Notes: generated by a model from the sequence alone, not told the origin. 64,000 nucleotides of DNA from Chryseobacterium oncorhynchi (GCF_002899895.1 NZ_PPEI02000001.1:434001-498000); one strand, 5' to 3'; positions 25,597-35,613 are shown, numbered from the stretch's first letter. Numbers and translations: made by a program.

Positions 25597-26688
25597 TTAT
25601 ACGTTGAATCTGAAGTGCATGATGTCACCATCCTGAACCACATATTCTTTACCTTCTACAGAAAGTTTTCCAGCTTCTTTGATCTTTACTTCAGAACCAT
25701 ACGTCATATAGTCATCATACTTGATAACTTCTGCACGGATGAATCCTTTTTCAAAGTCTGTGTGGATTACACCAGCTGCCTGAGGAGCCGTCCATCCTTG
25801 TCCGATAGTCCATGCTCTTACTTCTTTAACACCTGCTGTAAAGTAAGTCTGAAGCTTTAATAAATCGTAAGCTTTTCTGATCAAACGGTTTACTCCAGGT
25901 TCTGTAAGACCTAGCTCTTCAAGGAAAATCTCTCTTTCTTCGAAAGTTTCCAGTTCATTGATATCAGCTTCAATCTGAGCCGCCAAAACTACAACTTCAG
26001 CGCCTTCATTTTTAGCCATTTCTTCGATCTTTCCAATCCAGTCATTTCCGTTTTTAATAGAGTTTTCATCTACATTACAAACGTAAAGTACAGGTTTATT
26101 GGTTAAAAGCTGAACTTCACCAATGATTGATTTTGCAAAGTCATCTACTGCAAATTCTCTAGCATTCTTCCCATCTTCAAGGAATTTCTGCAGATTTTGA
26201 AGGATCTCGTAAGTTAAAAGATCTTCTTTCTTACCAGACTTGATGAATTTTTTAGCTTTTTCAACTGCTTTTCCTACTGTTTCAAGGTCTTTCAGTTGTA
26301 ATTCGATATCAATAATTTCTTTATCTCTTAATGGATCTACTGAACCCTCAACGTGAATGATATTTCCGTTATCAAAACATCTCAAAACATGGATGATTGC
26401 TTCACACTCACGGATATTAGCTAAGAACTGGTTCCCCAATCCTTCTCCTTTGCTGGCTCCCTTTACAAGACCTGCAATATCAACGATTTCAACTACAGCC
26501 GGTAAAACTCTTTCCGGTTTTACTATTTTTTCCAATTCAAATAATCTCTGATCTGGTACGGAAACCGTTCCAAGATTAGGTTCAATAGTACAGAAAGGAT
26601 AGTTTGCTGATTGAGCTTTTGCATTACTCAAACAGTTAAAAAGTGTTGATTTACCTACATTCGGCAGGCCTACGATTCCACATTTCAT
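25597..26688 (-). CDS. ychF: Redox-regulated ATPase YchF
   Basis: 363 residues, typical length. Obg-like P-loop GLPNVGKSTLFN, switch segment DIAGLVKGASKGEGLGNQFL, and the NxDE-type specificity motif (VCNVDE) that favours ATP over GTP. The C-terminal TGS domain (YFTAGVKEVRAWTIGQG...HTDFEKGFIRAEVI) is present. YchF associates with ribosomes and modulates oxidative stress responses. The gap upstream (26689-26760) contains a degenerate repeat related to the one at 6174. Confidence 0.95.
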   Translation of the reverse strand: MKCGIVGLPNVGKSTLFNCLSNAKAQSANYPFCTIEPNLGTVSVPDQRLFELEKIVKPERVLPAVVEIVDIAGLVKGASKGEGLGNQFLANIRECEAIIHVLRCFDNGNIIHVEGSVDPLRDKEIIDIELQLKDLETVGKAVEKAKKFIKSGKKEDLLTYEILQNLQKFLEDGKNAREFAVDDFAKSIIGEVQLLTNKPVLYVCNVDENSIKNGNDWIGKIEEMAKNEGAEVVVLAAQIEADINELETFEEREIFLEELGLTEPGVNRLIRKAYDLLKLQTYFTAGVKEVRAWTIGQGWTAPQAAGVIHTDFEKGFIRAEVIKYDDYMTYGSEVKIKEAGKLSVEGKEYVVQDGDIMHFRFNV

Positions 26689-26696
26689 ATTGTAAA

Positions 26697-26745
26697 ATTC
26701 AAAGTTTAAGGTTTAGGGGCTAAAGTTCAATATTTAGAGTTTAAA
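26697..26745. repeat. Short dispersed repeat rich in CAAAGTTTAA-type heptamers
   Basis: Contains ATTCAAAGTTTAAGGTTTAGG; nearly the same string, with one extra GAAGTTT unit, occurs at 6174-6202. Both are intergenic. Confidence 0.5.
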
Positions 26746-26826
26746 AGAATTGCTTCTTTTCACTTAAAATTATCGAGCCTTTAACTTTCAGCGTGCAAAG
26801 ATAGTGAAATTAAAGGGAGTTTCATA

Positions 26827-26857
26827 ATAAAAAAATCTGCCAGTATTCTGACAGATT
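26827..26857 (-). terminator. Terminator of the ferritin gene
   Basis: AATCTG-CAG (from 26834) pairs with CTG-CAGATT (to 26857), with a T-run on the minus strand. Confidence 0.75.
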
Positions 26858-26887
26858 CTCAAACGGTTTTGGTTTTATTTATTGTTT

Positions 26888-27439
26888 TTATGGATGATCT
26901 CCTGTAGCCTCCTGAGCCAGAGGAACATCATTCGGTGCTTCCTGTAAAGCTTTATCTAAGGTAAATAAGGATTCGTCTGTTGCACGATCGCCACCTGCAA
27001 TTTTCAATTTATCAATTAAGTTGTGAGCAAGGGTCTCTTCTTCAATCTGTTCCTGAACAAACCATTGCATAAAGTTCCATGTTGCCCAGTCTTTTTCGGC
27101 CATGGAAAGATCTACTATTTTGTAGATCGCTGTTGTATTGTCTACTTCATGTTTAAAAACCCCATCAAAGCAAGCTGTAAGTGATTCCGGATCAGCCGGG
27201 GGTGCAGGAATGGCATTAACTTTAGGCTTTCCACCTCTGTTTAAAATGTACTCCATGAACTTGATTGAGTGGTTTCTTTCTTCCTGGGAGTGTCTATACA
27301 GAAAATTGGCAATTCCTTGGTAACCTTTATCGTCTGCCCAAATTCCATAAGATAAAAAAATGTGTGATGCATGAATCTCCTTGTTCATCTGGTCACTAAG
27401 TGCTTTTTCCACTTTTGCGGAAAGTCTGTTAGTATTCAT
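26888..27439 (-). CDS. ftnA: Non-haem ferritin
   Basis: 183-residue iron-storage protein. Ferroxidase-site residues appear in MNKEIHASHIFLSY (E, first helix), HSQEERNHSIKFMEYI (E-E-x-x-H, second helix) and EEQIEEETLAHNLIDKL (third and fourth helix glutamates). It is about 15 residues longer than E. coli FtnA because of the C-terminal tail (APNDVPLAQEATGDHP). The 24-mer oxidises and stores iron in the cytoplasm. Confidence 0.92.
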   Translation of the reverse strand: MNTNRLSAKVEKALSDQMNKEIHASHIFLSYGIWADDKGYQGIANFLYRHSQEERNHSIKFMEYILNRGGKPKVNAIPAPPADPESLTACFDGVFKHEVDNTTAIYKIVDLSMAEKDWATWNFMQWFVQEQIEEETLAHNLIDKLKIAGGDRATDESLFTLDKALQEAPNDVPLAQEATGDHP

Positions 27440-27659
27440 AATGTTATATTTTGGTGATTATGAGATTATTCATACAAAAATGGTTCCGCTTAGGTTTCTG
27501 ATTTACATAAAATGAAACGAGAATAAAATTTAATTTACTGGTTCTAATAAACTTAGTATAATAATTTATAGTTATTCTAAAATATTATATTTCTATATAT
27601 TATTATTTTTTGAACAATAATAAAACACTATAAATAAACTATTTATATTTTGCATCCAT

Positions 27660-27737
27660 AAAAAAAGGGCTCAACTTTACGTTAAACCCTTTTTATTTAT
27701 TTAAAAATTCTGATGATGTCTGCTTTAAAACATCATC
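27660..27737 (-). terminator. Two successive hairpins after the GH10-like gene
   Basis: GATGATGT (27712-27719) pairs with ACATCATC (27730-27737), followed on the minus strand by a T-rich stretch; further on, AAAAAGGG and CCCTTTTT flank 27660-27694. The rest of 27440-27659 is AT-rich and holds no gene I can see. Confidence 0.6.
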
Positions 27738-27754
27738 TTTATTTTAATTTTATT

Positions 27755-29365
27755 TTATCTGATCTTCTTTGCCATGTAATCACTTTCATTTCCTAATCTA
27801 TCAATGGCTTTAATGGCTACTCCATTTAGCTTTTTTCCATCTTTTGACTTAGGAACGTCTTTTGAAAGAGTATCCAGCGTTAAAATCTCAGTCTGCCACT
27901 CTCCGTTATACTGGGTAAAAAGCACCCATTGGAAAACGTCAGCTACATTTTTTGTACTCCAGCTTACCTGTGCAGAACTTCCATTATCCGTGATGAACAA
28001 TGTTGGTGTTTGCAATGGCACAGCCTTAATCCATGGGGATTTAGGAATTAATGCCTTTTCATTATACGGACCACTTTTCAAAGTAGGAAGCATTCCTGGA
28101 TTTTTTGTAAGTCCGGCAATACTCCAGTGAATTTCTCCGGCATCATTTTTCAGGATTTTTCTGGAGATTTCAATTTGGTTCTTAATTTCTGTAGGACGGT
28201 CAGATACTTTAATTTCAACTGTATTTAAGCCTGGCCATAGGTGTCTCTTCATTGTATTTTCAGACTGCCACCAGTTTAACAATGATTCAAATGCCTGTCC
28301 TTTTGAATCAATCGGCCAATATAATTGTGGAGAGAAATAATCTACCCATCCTTTGTTTAACCATAATTTAGCATCTGCATATAGCTCGTCATACTGTGAA
28401 GATCCCACAACTCCTGCAGGATAACCCGGCTTCCAGATTCCAAAGGGACTGATTCCGAATCTTACATTATTTTTCTCTGCATGAATTTCTTTATAGATAC
28501 GCTCTACAAATTTATTAACGTTATCTCTTCTCCAATCTGCTCTTGATAAGCTCCCACCATTGCTTACGTATGTATTCCAACTTGCGTGGTCAGGGAAATC
28601 GGCACCTTTGTTATAGGTTGCATATGGATAGAAGTAATCATCAAAGTGAATGGCGTCAATGTCATATCTTTTTACAATATCCTTTACTACATTGGAAACA
28701 TGTCCTTGTGTTTTTGGATTTGCCGGATCAAACCAATACATTCCGTTCTTTAATCTTACTACAATATCAGAAAGTGTATTAGCCATTGACAGCTTTGTCA
28801 CTGAACCTCCGTTGGTATGGTGAGCACGATAAGGATTTAACCAAACATGCAGCTCCAACCCTCTTTTGTGGGATTCTTCAATCCAAAACTGAAGTGGATC
28901 ATAATTAGGATAAGGAGCTTTTCCTGTTTCTCCTGTTAAAAAGTACGACCAAGGTTCAATATTACTTGTATATAAAGCATCTGCAGAGGGTCTGATCTGA
29001 AAGATAGCTGCATTGAAGTTATTGTTCTTCAACATATCCAGCATATTGATGGCTTCTGCTTTTTGTTGCTCTACTGTAAGATCGTTTCTTGAAGGCCAGT
29101 TGATATTGGCTACACTGGCGATCCATGCTCCACGGAATTCTCTTTTGATTTCCGGAAGATTGGTTCTGAAAGTTTCTTCTGCTTGAGCGGTTCCTGTTGT
29201 TGGCTTAGTTACTACAGGAGGTTTAGGTTGGGTTGTATTGGTGTTTGGTTTTGTTGTATTTTTAACGGGAGGGGTCTTTGCTACATTATTCTGAACTGAA
29301 CATGAGGTACTGTAAGACGCAAAAACTCCTAATAAAACGATAAGTTTTAATTTATTCATTCTCAT
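27755..29365 (-). CDS. Family 10-like glycosyl hydrolase lipoprotein (GHL10/YngK)
   Basis: 536 residues. Lipoprotein signal with lipobox STSC, then a Thr/Pro/Lys-rich linker (about 30-60) and a TIM-barrel: EFRGAWIASVANINWPS, FNAAIFQIRPSADALY, GLELHVWLNPYRAH, YDIDAIHFDDYFYPY (probable catalytic acid residues) and WVDYFSPQLYW. A fibronectin-like C-terminal domain follows (about 440-536). The GHL10 family cleaves polysaccharides or cell-wall-linked glycans at the outer surface; the exact substrate is unknown. Start: a -7 box at 29371-29378 rules out the GTG at 29371; ATGs at 29365 and 29359 are both possible. Confidence 0.85.
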   Translation of the reverse strand: MRMNKLKLIVLLGVFASYSTSCSVQNNVAKTPPVKNTTKPNTNTTQPKPPVVTKPTTGTAQAEETFRTNLPEIKREFRGAWIASVANINWPSRNDLTVEQQKAEAINMLDMLKNNNFNAAIFQIRPSADALYTSNIEPWSYFLTGETGKAPYPNYDPLQFWIEESHKRGLELHVWLNPYRAHHTNGGSVTKLSMANTLSDIVVRLKNGMYWFDPANPKTQGHVSNVVKDIVKRYDIDAIHFDDYFYPYATYNKGADFPDHASWNTYVSNGGSLSRADWRRDNVNKFVERIYKEIHAEKNNVRFGISPFGIWKPGYPAGVVGSSQYDELYADAKLWLNKGWVDYFSPQLYWPIDSKGQAFESLLNWWQSENTMKRHLWPGLNTVEIKVSDRPTEIKNQIEISRKILKNDAGEIHWSIAGLTKNPGMLPTLKSGPYNEKALIPKSPWIKAVPLQTPTLFITDNGSSAQVSWSTKNVADVFQWVLFTQYNGEWQTEILTLDTLSKDVPKSKDGKKLNGVAIKAIDRLGNESDYMAKKIR

Positions 29366-29370
29366 AGTCA

Positions 29371-29378
29371 CAAAACTA
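29371..29378 (-). promoter_or_regulatory. -7 box TAGTTTTG directly before the GH10-like gene
   Basis: TAnnTTTG match ending 5 nt before the ATG at 29365, implying no or almost no 5' leader. Confidence 0.5.
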
Positions 29379-29448
29379 CTTTAAATTATATTTTGATATT
29401 TTGGATTTTCATCTGAAAAAATAAACAATTTTTCCGATTATTTAGAAA

Positions 29449-29475
29449 AAAAGCCTCGAAAAATTCGAGGCTTTT
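29449..29475 (-). terminator. Terminator of typA
   Basis: AAAAGCCTCGAA pairs perfectly with TTCGAGGCTTTT around an AAA loop. Confidence 0.9.
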
Positions 29476-29506
29476 CTATATGATAACAGTTTCAAATCAG
29501 AAGCTA

Positions 29507-31312
29507 TTAAGCTTTAGCTGATCTTTCAACTCTTTTTCTTTCTTCTTCAGAAAGGATTTTCTTTCTCATTCTGATGAAGTTTGGAGTTACCTCAATAGCT
29601 TCATCACCTTGGATATATTCCATACATTCTTCAAGAGAGAATAAGATTTTCGGAGCAACACCTGTGTCTTTATCTTTTCCAGAAGCTCTCATGTTGTTCA
29701 ACTGTTTTGCTTCTACGATGTTTACTACCAAGTCTCCTGGTTTGTTTTGTTCACCAATGATCATCCCTGCATAGATTTCCTCACCCGGATCAACAAAGAA
29801 CTTACCTCTGTCCTGTAGTTTAGCGATAGAATATTCTGTAGCTGGACCTTGAGTCTTGCTGATTAATACTCCATTATTTCTTCCAGGAATAGCACCTTTG
29901 AAAGGCTTATATTCTGTGAAACGGTGTGCCATAATAGCTTCACCTGCAGTAGCTGTCAACATTTGAGAACGTAATCCGATCAAACCTCTTGAAGGAATTT
30001 CGAATTCCATGTGCTGCATTTCACCTTTAGTTTCCATAATGTGAAGATCTCCTTTTCTTTGAGTAGCTAAATCGATAACTCTTGAAGCATATTCTTCAGG
30101 AACATCTACTACTAAAGATTCATAAGGCTCACATTTTTCACCATCAATTTCTCTTAGGATAACCTGTGGCTGACCAATTGTCATTTCATACCCTTCTCTT
30201 CTCATTGTTTCGATCAAAACAGATAAGTGAAGAATACCTCTACCGAAAACTAGGAAAGTATTTGCATCATCAGTTTGTTGAACTCTTAATGCTAAGTTTT
30301 TCTCTAATTCTTTTGTTAATCTTTCTTTCAGGTGATTAGATGTTACATATTTACCATCTTTACCGAAGAAAGGTGAATTGTTGATAGAGAACGTCATGTT
30401 CAATGTAGGCTCATCAATTGCAGTTCTTTCCAATGGTTCAGGATTTTCAAGATCTACGAATGAATCTCCAATCTGGAAAGCATCAAAACCTACTACAGCA
30501 CAGATATCTCCAGCTTGTACTTCAGTTACTTTTTTCTTTCCTAATCCTTCGAAAACGTAAAGTTCTTTTACTTTTCCTTTTACAACTTTACCGTCTGCCT
30601 GAGCTAAACCAATCCACTGAGATTCTTTAAGCTCTCCTCTTGTTACTTTTCCGATTGCAATTCTTCCTAAGAAAGAAGAGAAATCTAAAGAAGTAATCTG
30701 CATCTGAAGGTTTCCTTCAGTTACCTTTGGTTCAGGAACATATTGTAAAATCCCATCTAATAATGGTAAAATATCTTCAGTTTGTTCTAATGAAGTATTG
30801 AACCAACCTTGCTTAGAAGAACCATAGAAAGTTGGGAAATCCAACTGCTCTTCAGTAGCTTCAAGGTTGAAGAATAAATCAAATACCTGATCGTGAACTT
30901 CGTCCGGACGACAGTTTGGTTTATCTACTTTATTGATAACAACTAATGGTCTAAGACCTAATTCCAAAGCTTTTTGAAGTACGAATCTTGTTTGTGGCAT
31001 TGGTCCTTCGAACGCATCCACCAACAAAATAACTCCGTCAGCCATTTTTAATACTCTTTCTACTTCCCCACCGAAATCCGCGTGACCAGGAGTATCAATT
31101 ACGTTAATTTTTGTGTCTTTATAGGTAACAGAAATATTCTTGGATAAGATGGTGATCCCTCTTTCTCTTTCAAGATCATTGTTATCCATAATTAATTCTC
31201 CACTCTCCTGATTCTCTCTGAAAATATTGGTAGCGTGAATGATTTTGTCAACCAAAGTCGTCTTCCCGTGGTCAACGTGTGCGATAATCGCAATATTTCT
31301 AATGTTTTGCAT
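29507..31312 (-). CDS. typA: Translational GTPase TypA/BipA
   Basis: 601 residues. G-domain motifs AHVDHGKTTLVDK (G1), RERGITI (G2 region), DTPGHADFGGEV (G3) and NKVDKP (G4); then EF-G-like domains and the TypA-specific C-terminal domain ending RMRKKILSEEERKRVERSAKA. TypA is a ribosome-associated GTPase acting in 50S assembly and stress adaptation. A -7 box TATTTTTG (minus strand, 31331-31338) lies 18 nt upstream. Confidence 0.95.
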   Translation of the reverse strand: MQNIRNIAIIAHVDHGKTTLVDKIIHATNIFRENQESGELIMDNNDLERERGITILSKNISVTYKDTKINVIDTPGHADFGGEVERVLKMADGVILLVDAFEGPMPQTRFVLQKALELGLRPLVVINKVDKPNCRPDEVHDQVFDLFFNLEATEEQLDFPTFYGSSKQGWFNTSLEQTEDILPLLDGILQYVPEPKVTEGNLQMQITSLDFSSFLGRIAIGKVTRGELKESQWIGLAQADGKVVKGKVKELYVFEGLGKKKVTEVQAGDICAVVGFDAFQIGDSFVDLENPEPLERTAIDEPTLNMTFSINNSPFFGKDGKYVTSNHLKERLTKELEKNLALRVQQTDDANTFLVFGRGILHLSVLIETMRREGYEMTIGQPQVILREIDGEKCEPYESLVVDVPEEYASRVIDLATQRKGDLHIMETKGEMQHMEFEIPSRGLIGLRSQMLTATAGEAIMAHRFTEYKPFKGAIPGRNNGVLISKTQGPATEYSIAKLQDRGKFFVDPGEEIYAGMIIGEQNKPGDLVVNIVEAKQLNNMRASGKDKDTGVAPKILFSLEECMEYIQGDEAIEVTPNFIRMRKKILSEEERKRVERSAKA

Positions 31313-31330
31313 ATAGGATTTTTACGGGTG

Positions 31331-31338
31331 CAAAAATA
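31331..31338 (-). promoter_or_regulatory. -7 box TATTTTTG for typA
   Basis: TAnnTTTG match upstream of the start at 31312. Confidence 0.5.
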
Positions 31339-31465
31339 GTGATTTAAAATGAATTAATTAAAATCTTTATGTAATATTTAACAATTTCATAATGAGAAAT
31401 TTAGATAATTCCTTCAAAAAAGCTGGATAAAATATTATGCGTCAAGTTCTGTCGTTGCATGCATT

Positions 31466-31473
31466 TATCTTTG
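31466..31473 (+). promoter_or_regulatory. -7 box TATCTTTG for the beta-helix gene
   Basis: TAnnTTTG match; it places the transcript start inside an in-frame upstream extension and so supports the ATG at 31527. The leader contains the palindrome TTTCCTGCAGGAAA. Confidence 0.5.
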
Positions 31474-31526
31474 CCTCAGTAGTTTTCCTGCAGGAAACAT
31501 TTTTTTTTACACCAAAAACAAAGTTT

Positions 31527-33179
31527 ATGATTTTTACCAATGAATTTTTTTCATCTTCAAGCACTATTGCCAATACAGCCAGAATAGAACTTATTGATGA
31601 ATTTACTTATGCAACTCACATCTATGAGCAAGTTCTACAAGTCACTGACCTAAATGGACAAGTCATTGACCCAGATGGAATTGTATATAGAAACCGAAAT
31701 GGAGTTTATTATTTGAATAAGACTGTTTCAGAAAGCAGTGAGCCTCTAGATGTAGGTATTTTCGGAGCAAAAGGTAATAAGATTACAGATGATACGGAAA
31801 GTATTAACAAAGCTGTTTTATATTTAACTAAAATTGGCGGAGGTGTTTTAAACTTTAATGGAAATAATATATATTTAGTTTCAGGTTCAATATTTATCAC
31901 TAATAAAGTAAGCTTTCATTGTAATGGTGCTACTTTTAAAGGAAATAAGACTAATACTATTATCAAAACGGCCTATCTGCTAGATGGTACTTTAACAAGT
32001 AACCATCAAACTGAAGCAGATACACAAGTAATTACCTTCTCACAAATAAAAGACGCTAATTTTGAAACGTGTGCCGTAGGCTTAGATTTCTTTAATTTTT
32101 GTCATGGTTCAAGCTTAGAAAACATTAAGTTTACAAACTGTGATGTTTCCTGGAAATTTTTAAACTGTTTTTATACTTCCATTAAAAATGTTATGTCTTC
32201 TGGTGCAAATAGTGACCAATATGCTTATCAATTTTTAGGGCAGAGTAATGCACTTTTATTGGAAAGAGTATCAGCAACCAAAGATTTCGGGTTCTTATTT
32301 CAGGGAGGAACTACCGCTACAACACTAATCTCACCAACTGTAGAAGGAGGACAGACCGGATTCAAATTCAAAGATGATTGTTTAGGTATTATCATCAAAG
32401 GAATATATGCAGAAGCAATATTTAATGCCATTGATTTATCCGATGTTAAATATGGTAATTTTGAAATCACCGGAGGTTATTTTAATTATGTTGATAAACC
32501 TCTGATTGGAGTGAAGGCTCCTGTTTCAGAAGGTATTAATGGTGAAATCACTGGTGAATGGAAAAACAATACCATTGTAAATATAGGTGGTATTCTTCCA
32601 GTTAAAGATCAAAATGGGGTAACAATCGGCTACAATACGTATAATGGTTTAATGGATATTTCCCAACCTAGAAACTATATTCATTACTCACTTCCTACTT
32701 TCGATAGAGATGGAGAGCTTCCTCCAAACTGGATCGTAGGAGATTTTAACATTATATCTTCTTATGGACAGATTAAAGATACCCATACGAAAGCCATAGG
32801 CAACGTGAAAAGACAATTCGGTGTTATTCCGGTGACAAGAAGTGGCGATGTCGGTGATGGGAAGGCCGGTCACATTCCAGATTGTACCCATGAGCTGATT
32901 GGAAATAATCCTTCTAATTTTGGAATCAAAATCAAAACCAAGATTAAATTTCAAGACTATATGATGTTTGTAAAGTTTAATATTTATGTAGCGACCTATT
33001 CCTTAGGCAGATGGTTTTATGGGGATATTTTCGGCAAAAACCTATCAATCAAAGATGTTGGAAATTCACAGACCACTTCGATCGAAAACGAAAACGGATT
33101 TCTGGTCATTAAAATAGTCGGATTTAACGAACCTAATCTAAGCTATATCATTCAGGGAAATGTTCAGCTTATTGTTTAA
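31527..33179 (+). CDS. Right-handed beta-helix protein (pectate-lyase/tailspike-like)
   Basis: 550 residues without a clear signal peptide. Residues about 75-110 (DVGIFGAKGNKITDDTESINKAVLYL) are the entry motif of the pectate lyase 3 / phage tailspike beta-helix family, followed by repeated short strand segments (NIKFTNCDVSWKF, GNFEITGGYF). The last about 110 residues form a separate domain. No phage genes surround it, so it is an isolated gene, possibly cargo. An extension to 31437 is excluded by the promoter at 31466. Confidence 0.7.
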   Translation: MIFTNEFFSSSSTIANTARIELIDEFTYATHIYEQVLQVTDLNGQVIDPDGIVYRNRNGVYYLNKTVSESSEPLDVGIFGAKGNKITDDTESINKAVLYLTKIGGGVLNFNGNNIYLVSGSIFITNKVSFHCNGATFKGNKTNTIIKTAYLLDGTLTSNHQTEADTQVITFSQIKDANFETCAVGLDFFNFCHGSSLENIKFTNCDVSWKFLNCFYTSIKNVMSSGANSDQYAYQFLGQSNALLLERVSATKDFGFLFQGGTTATTLISPTVEGGQTGFKFKDDCLGIIIKGIYAEAIFNAIDLSDVKYGNFEITGGYFNYVDKPLIGVKAPVSEGINGEITGEWKNNTIVNIGGILPVKDQNGVTIGYNTYNGLMDISQPRNYIHYSLPTFDRDGELPPNWIVGDFNIISSYGQIKDTHTKAIGNVKRQFGVIPVTRSGDVGDGKAGHIPDCTHELIGNNPSNFGIKIKTKIKFQDYMMFVKFNIYVATYSLGRWFYGDIFGKNLSIKDVGNSQTTSIENENGFLVIKIVGFNEPNLSYIIQGNVQLIV

Positions 33180-33185
33180 TAAAAG

Positions 33186-33208
33186 ACACCTCTTTTGAGG
33201 TGTTTTTT
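33186..33208. terminator. Terminator between convergent genes
   Basis: ACACCTC (33186-33192) / GAGGTGT (33197-33203) with T-run. Confidence 0.85.
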
Positions 33209-33214
33209 GTTATA

Positions 33215-33466
33215 CTAATGTCTTATAAGCCTATACAGTAGTACAACATCAATCAATACTACCAAAAAAAATTTAACCAGAAATGATTTTTTGGAAACCT
33301 TATGATTAAAGATCACCATTCCGAAAGCAGCACCTGCAAGCCCTATTAACGAAAATGCTAAAAGAACGTTTTCGGAAATCCTCCATTGATGTCTTTTGGC
33401 CTGCAGTTTATCAAACCCAAAAACTCCGAATGTAATAAGGTTAACAATCAATAGAAAAGGAATCAT
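33215..33466 (-). CDS. DUF1294 family membrane protein
   Basis: 83 residues with two to three hydrophobic segments. FGFDKLQAKRHQWRISE, then LAFSLIGLAGAAFGMVIFNHKVSK matches DUF1294, a small inner-membrane family of unknown function. Start at 33466 (MIPFLLIVN): a -7 box TACTTTTG at 33485-33492 overlaps the alternative start at 33487. Confidence 0.85.
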   Translation of the reverse strand: MIPFLLIVNLITFGVFGFDKLQAKRHQWRISENVLLAFSLIGLAGAAFGMVIFNHKVSKKSFLVKFFLVVLIDVVLLYRLIRH

Positions 33467-33484
33467 TTTACATTTAATTTGCTG

Positions 33485-33492
33485 CAAAAGTA
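33485..33492 (-). promoter_or_regulatory. -7 box TACTTTTG for the DUF1294 gene
   Basis: TAnnTTTG match that decides the start at 33466. Confidence 0.5.
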
Positions 33493-33572
33493 AAGTTTAA
33501 TTTGATTATAGAAAAAGTTTAGAATTTAAAGTATTGTTGGTTACAAATAATTTGTAGTATTTATCAAAATAA

Positions 33573-33965
<393 letters not shown>

Positions 33966-34003
33966 TTGCTTTGCCTAATTTAAAGTAAGTAATCCCAACA
34001 AAA

Positions 34004-34029
34004 AAAAGTGATCTTGGGAGATCACTTTT
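34004..34029. terminator. Bidirectional terminator
   Basis: AAAAGTGATCT (34004-34014) pairs with AGATCACTTTT (34019-34029) between convergent genes. Confidence 0.88.
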
Positions 34030-34052
34030 ATCTTTAAACTGGTCATAAAAGT

Positions 34053-35384
34053 CTATTCTTTAATGAACTTCTTTACAATTGTATTGCCGTTGTGACGGAT
34101 TTCAATATGATAGGTTCCTTCTGAAAACCATGAAACATTAATGCGATTATCATTGGTTTTCCCTTGCTGTATTAGTCTTCCTGCAGAATCCCATATCACA
34201 TAACCATCAATAAGAATTTTTGATCTAACATAAAGGTAATCCCCTGTAGGTATTGGATAAATTGCAAATTCATCATCGTCATCTTTACTGCCAACAGGAG
34301 TTTCTGTCTCTACGGGAGACTTATCTACAATCCCCATAAGTTTATAGATATTCGTTTTATTTGTTGTCATAGTACCATAGGTAGAATTAGCACCTGTGCT
34401 TGTAGGATCAAACTTAGGATCATCATCAATTTTAGTCCATGTAAGCCCCTTATCCAGAGTATATTTTGTAATCTGCCCGGATGCCAATAAGACATCACTA
34501 TTAGGAATTTTTAAGATATTATAATCTGAAGTTCCGGTTTCTGTTTTTCCAAGATCAGTCCAGGTTACTCCCCCATCGGTTGTTTTATGAAGTTTTCCGG
34601 AAAAGTATTCAACCATATAAGCTGTATTTGCATCTTCAAGTGTAAAATGTCCCATACTATTTGAAGTTGTCCCAGTCATAGCACCAGAATTGTATGGCGA
34701 CTGCACCACAGTCCACGTAACACCTTTATCATTGGTTTTAAAAATTTTTCCATTATATGTTCCAAACCAAAAAGAATCTTTATATCCGGCGTAAAACCCC
34801 CATTGAAGTATTGCAGTATCAGTTCCTATTATTGGAGGAACATTCCCCTCATTAATACCTTGCCAGCTATCACCTCCATCGGTGGTTCTATAAATCTTGA
34901 ATTTTGAGGAGCTGCTTTCTCGACACACTACAATACCATTATTGGCATCAAAAAAATACATGGAATGAGGATAAGTATCAAATTCACCTGTCTTCAGCCA
35001 GGTTACTCCACCATCTTTGGTCTTAAATACTTTTGCACTATTATTTACAGCCCAAAGATATAATGCTGAATTAGAAGAAAGTGAAGAAAACCCCCTGTAT
35101 GTAAATCCATTAGGATCATTACTTACTAAATTAAATGGAAAATACCCTTTGGTAGCCCAGGTATTTCCGCCATCCGTACTTATTGAAAAACTCGTTCCTG
35201 TTGCTACCTTAAAAGGCGCTGCTCCATCAGCAAAAGAAACCCAGATAAGATCTTTGGCACCTACTGAATATTGTGGGGAATAAGGAAAACCAGGTGGTAC
35301 AGTTGGGTCAAGCTTTTTCCAGTAAAGCTGAGCATTGAAGATCCCCCCCAAAAAGGAGAATAAAAATAGATAGAGTTTTATCAT
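34053..35384 (-). CDS. Secreted BNR/sortilin-like propeller with type IX secretion tail
   Basis: 443 residues. Signal peptide, then repeats of the BNR/Asp-box type: FSISTDGGNTW, FKTKDGGVTW, YRTTDGGDSW, FKTNDKGVTW and HKTTDGGVTW, which build a beta-propeller. The last about 70 residues (FAIYPIPTGDYLYVRS... GTYHIEIRHNGNTIVKKFIKE) are a type IX secretion C-terminal sorting domain. It should be exported by the Por system and displayed or released. Ligand or activity is unknown; Asp-boxes occur in sialidases and photosynthesis assembly factors alike. Confidence 0.88.
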   Translation of the reverse strand: MIKLYLFLFSFLGGIFNAQLYWKKLDPTVPPGFPYSPQYSVGAKDLIWVSFADGAAPFKVATGTSFSISTDGGNTWATKGYFPFNLVSNDPNGFTYRGFSSLSSNSALYLWAVNNSAKVFKTKDGGVTWLKTGEFDTYPHSMYFFDANNGIVVCRESSSSKFKIYRTTDGGDSWQGINEGNVPPIIGTDTAILQWGFYAGYKDSFWFGTYNGKIFKTNDKGVTWTVVQSPYNSGAMTGTTSNSMGHFTLEDANTAYMVEYFSGKLHKTTDGGVTWTDLGKTETGTSDYNILKIPNSDVLLASGQITKYTLDKGLTWTKIDDDPKFDPTSTGANSTYGTMTTNKTNIYKLMGIVDKSPVETETPVGSKDDDDEFAIYPIPTGDYLYVRSKILIDGYVIWDSAGRLIQQGKTNDNRINVSWFSEGTYHIEIRHNGNTIVKKFIKE

Positions 35385-35565
35385 AGTTATTTAGTTTTTT
35401 TTGAATTTAATTCTTAAATAATTAAATTTTAGTTAAAAATAGTAAATAAAAACCAAACATATAACACAATAAAAACAAAATAAACAACAAAACATTAAAA
35501 ACATCAAACATTATTTTTTAGTGTATTGCCATCATTTGTAAATAGGAAGAAGTTTTCCAAATAAA

Positions 35566-35594
35566 AAAGAGCGGTCTTATTCAGACAGCTCTTT
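35566..35594 (-). terminator. Terminator of the YceI gene
   Basis: AAAGAGC (35566-35572) pairs with GCTCTTT (35588-35594), with inner GTC/GAC pairing. Confidence 0.8.
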
Positions 35595-35613
35595 AGTTAT
35601 AATATTACGCTAA

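Noticed and set aside
31527-33179. Prophage remnant
   Set aside because: Only the tailspike-like gene suggests it; neighbours are typA and small core-type genes, with no integrase, capsid or att repeat.
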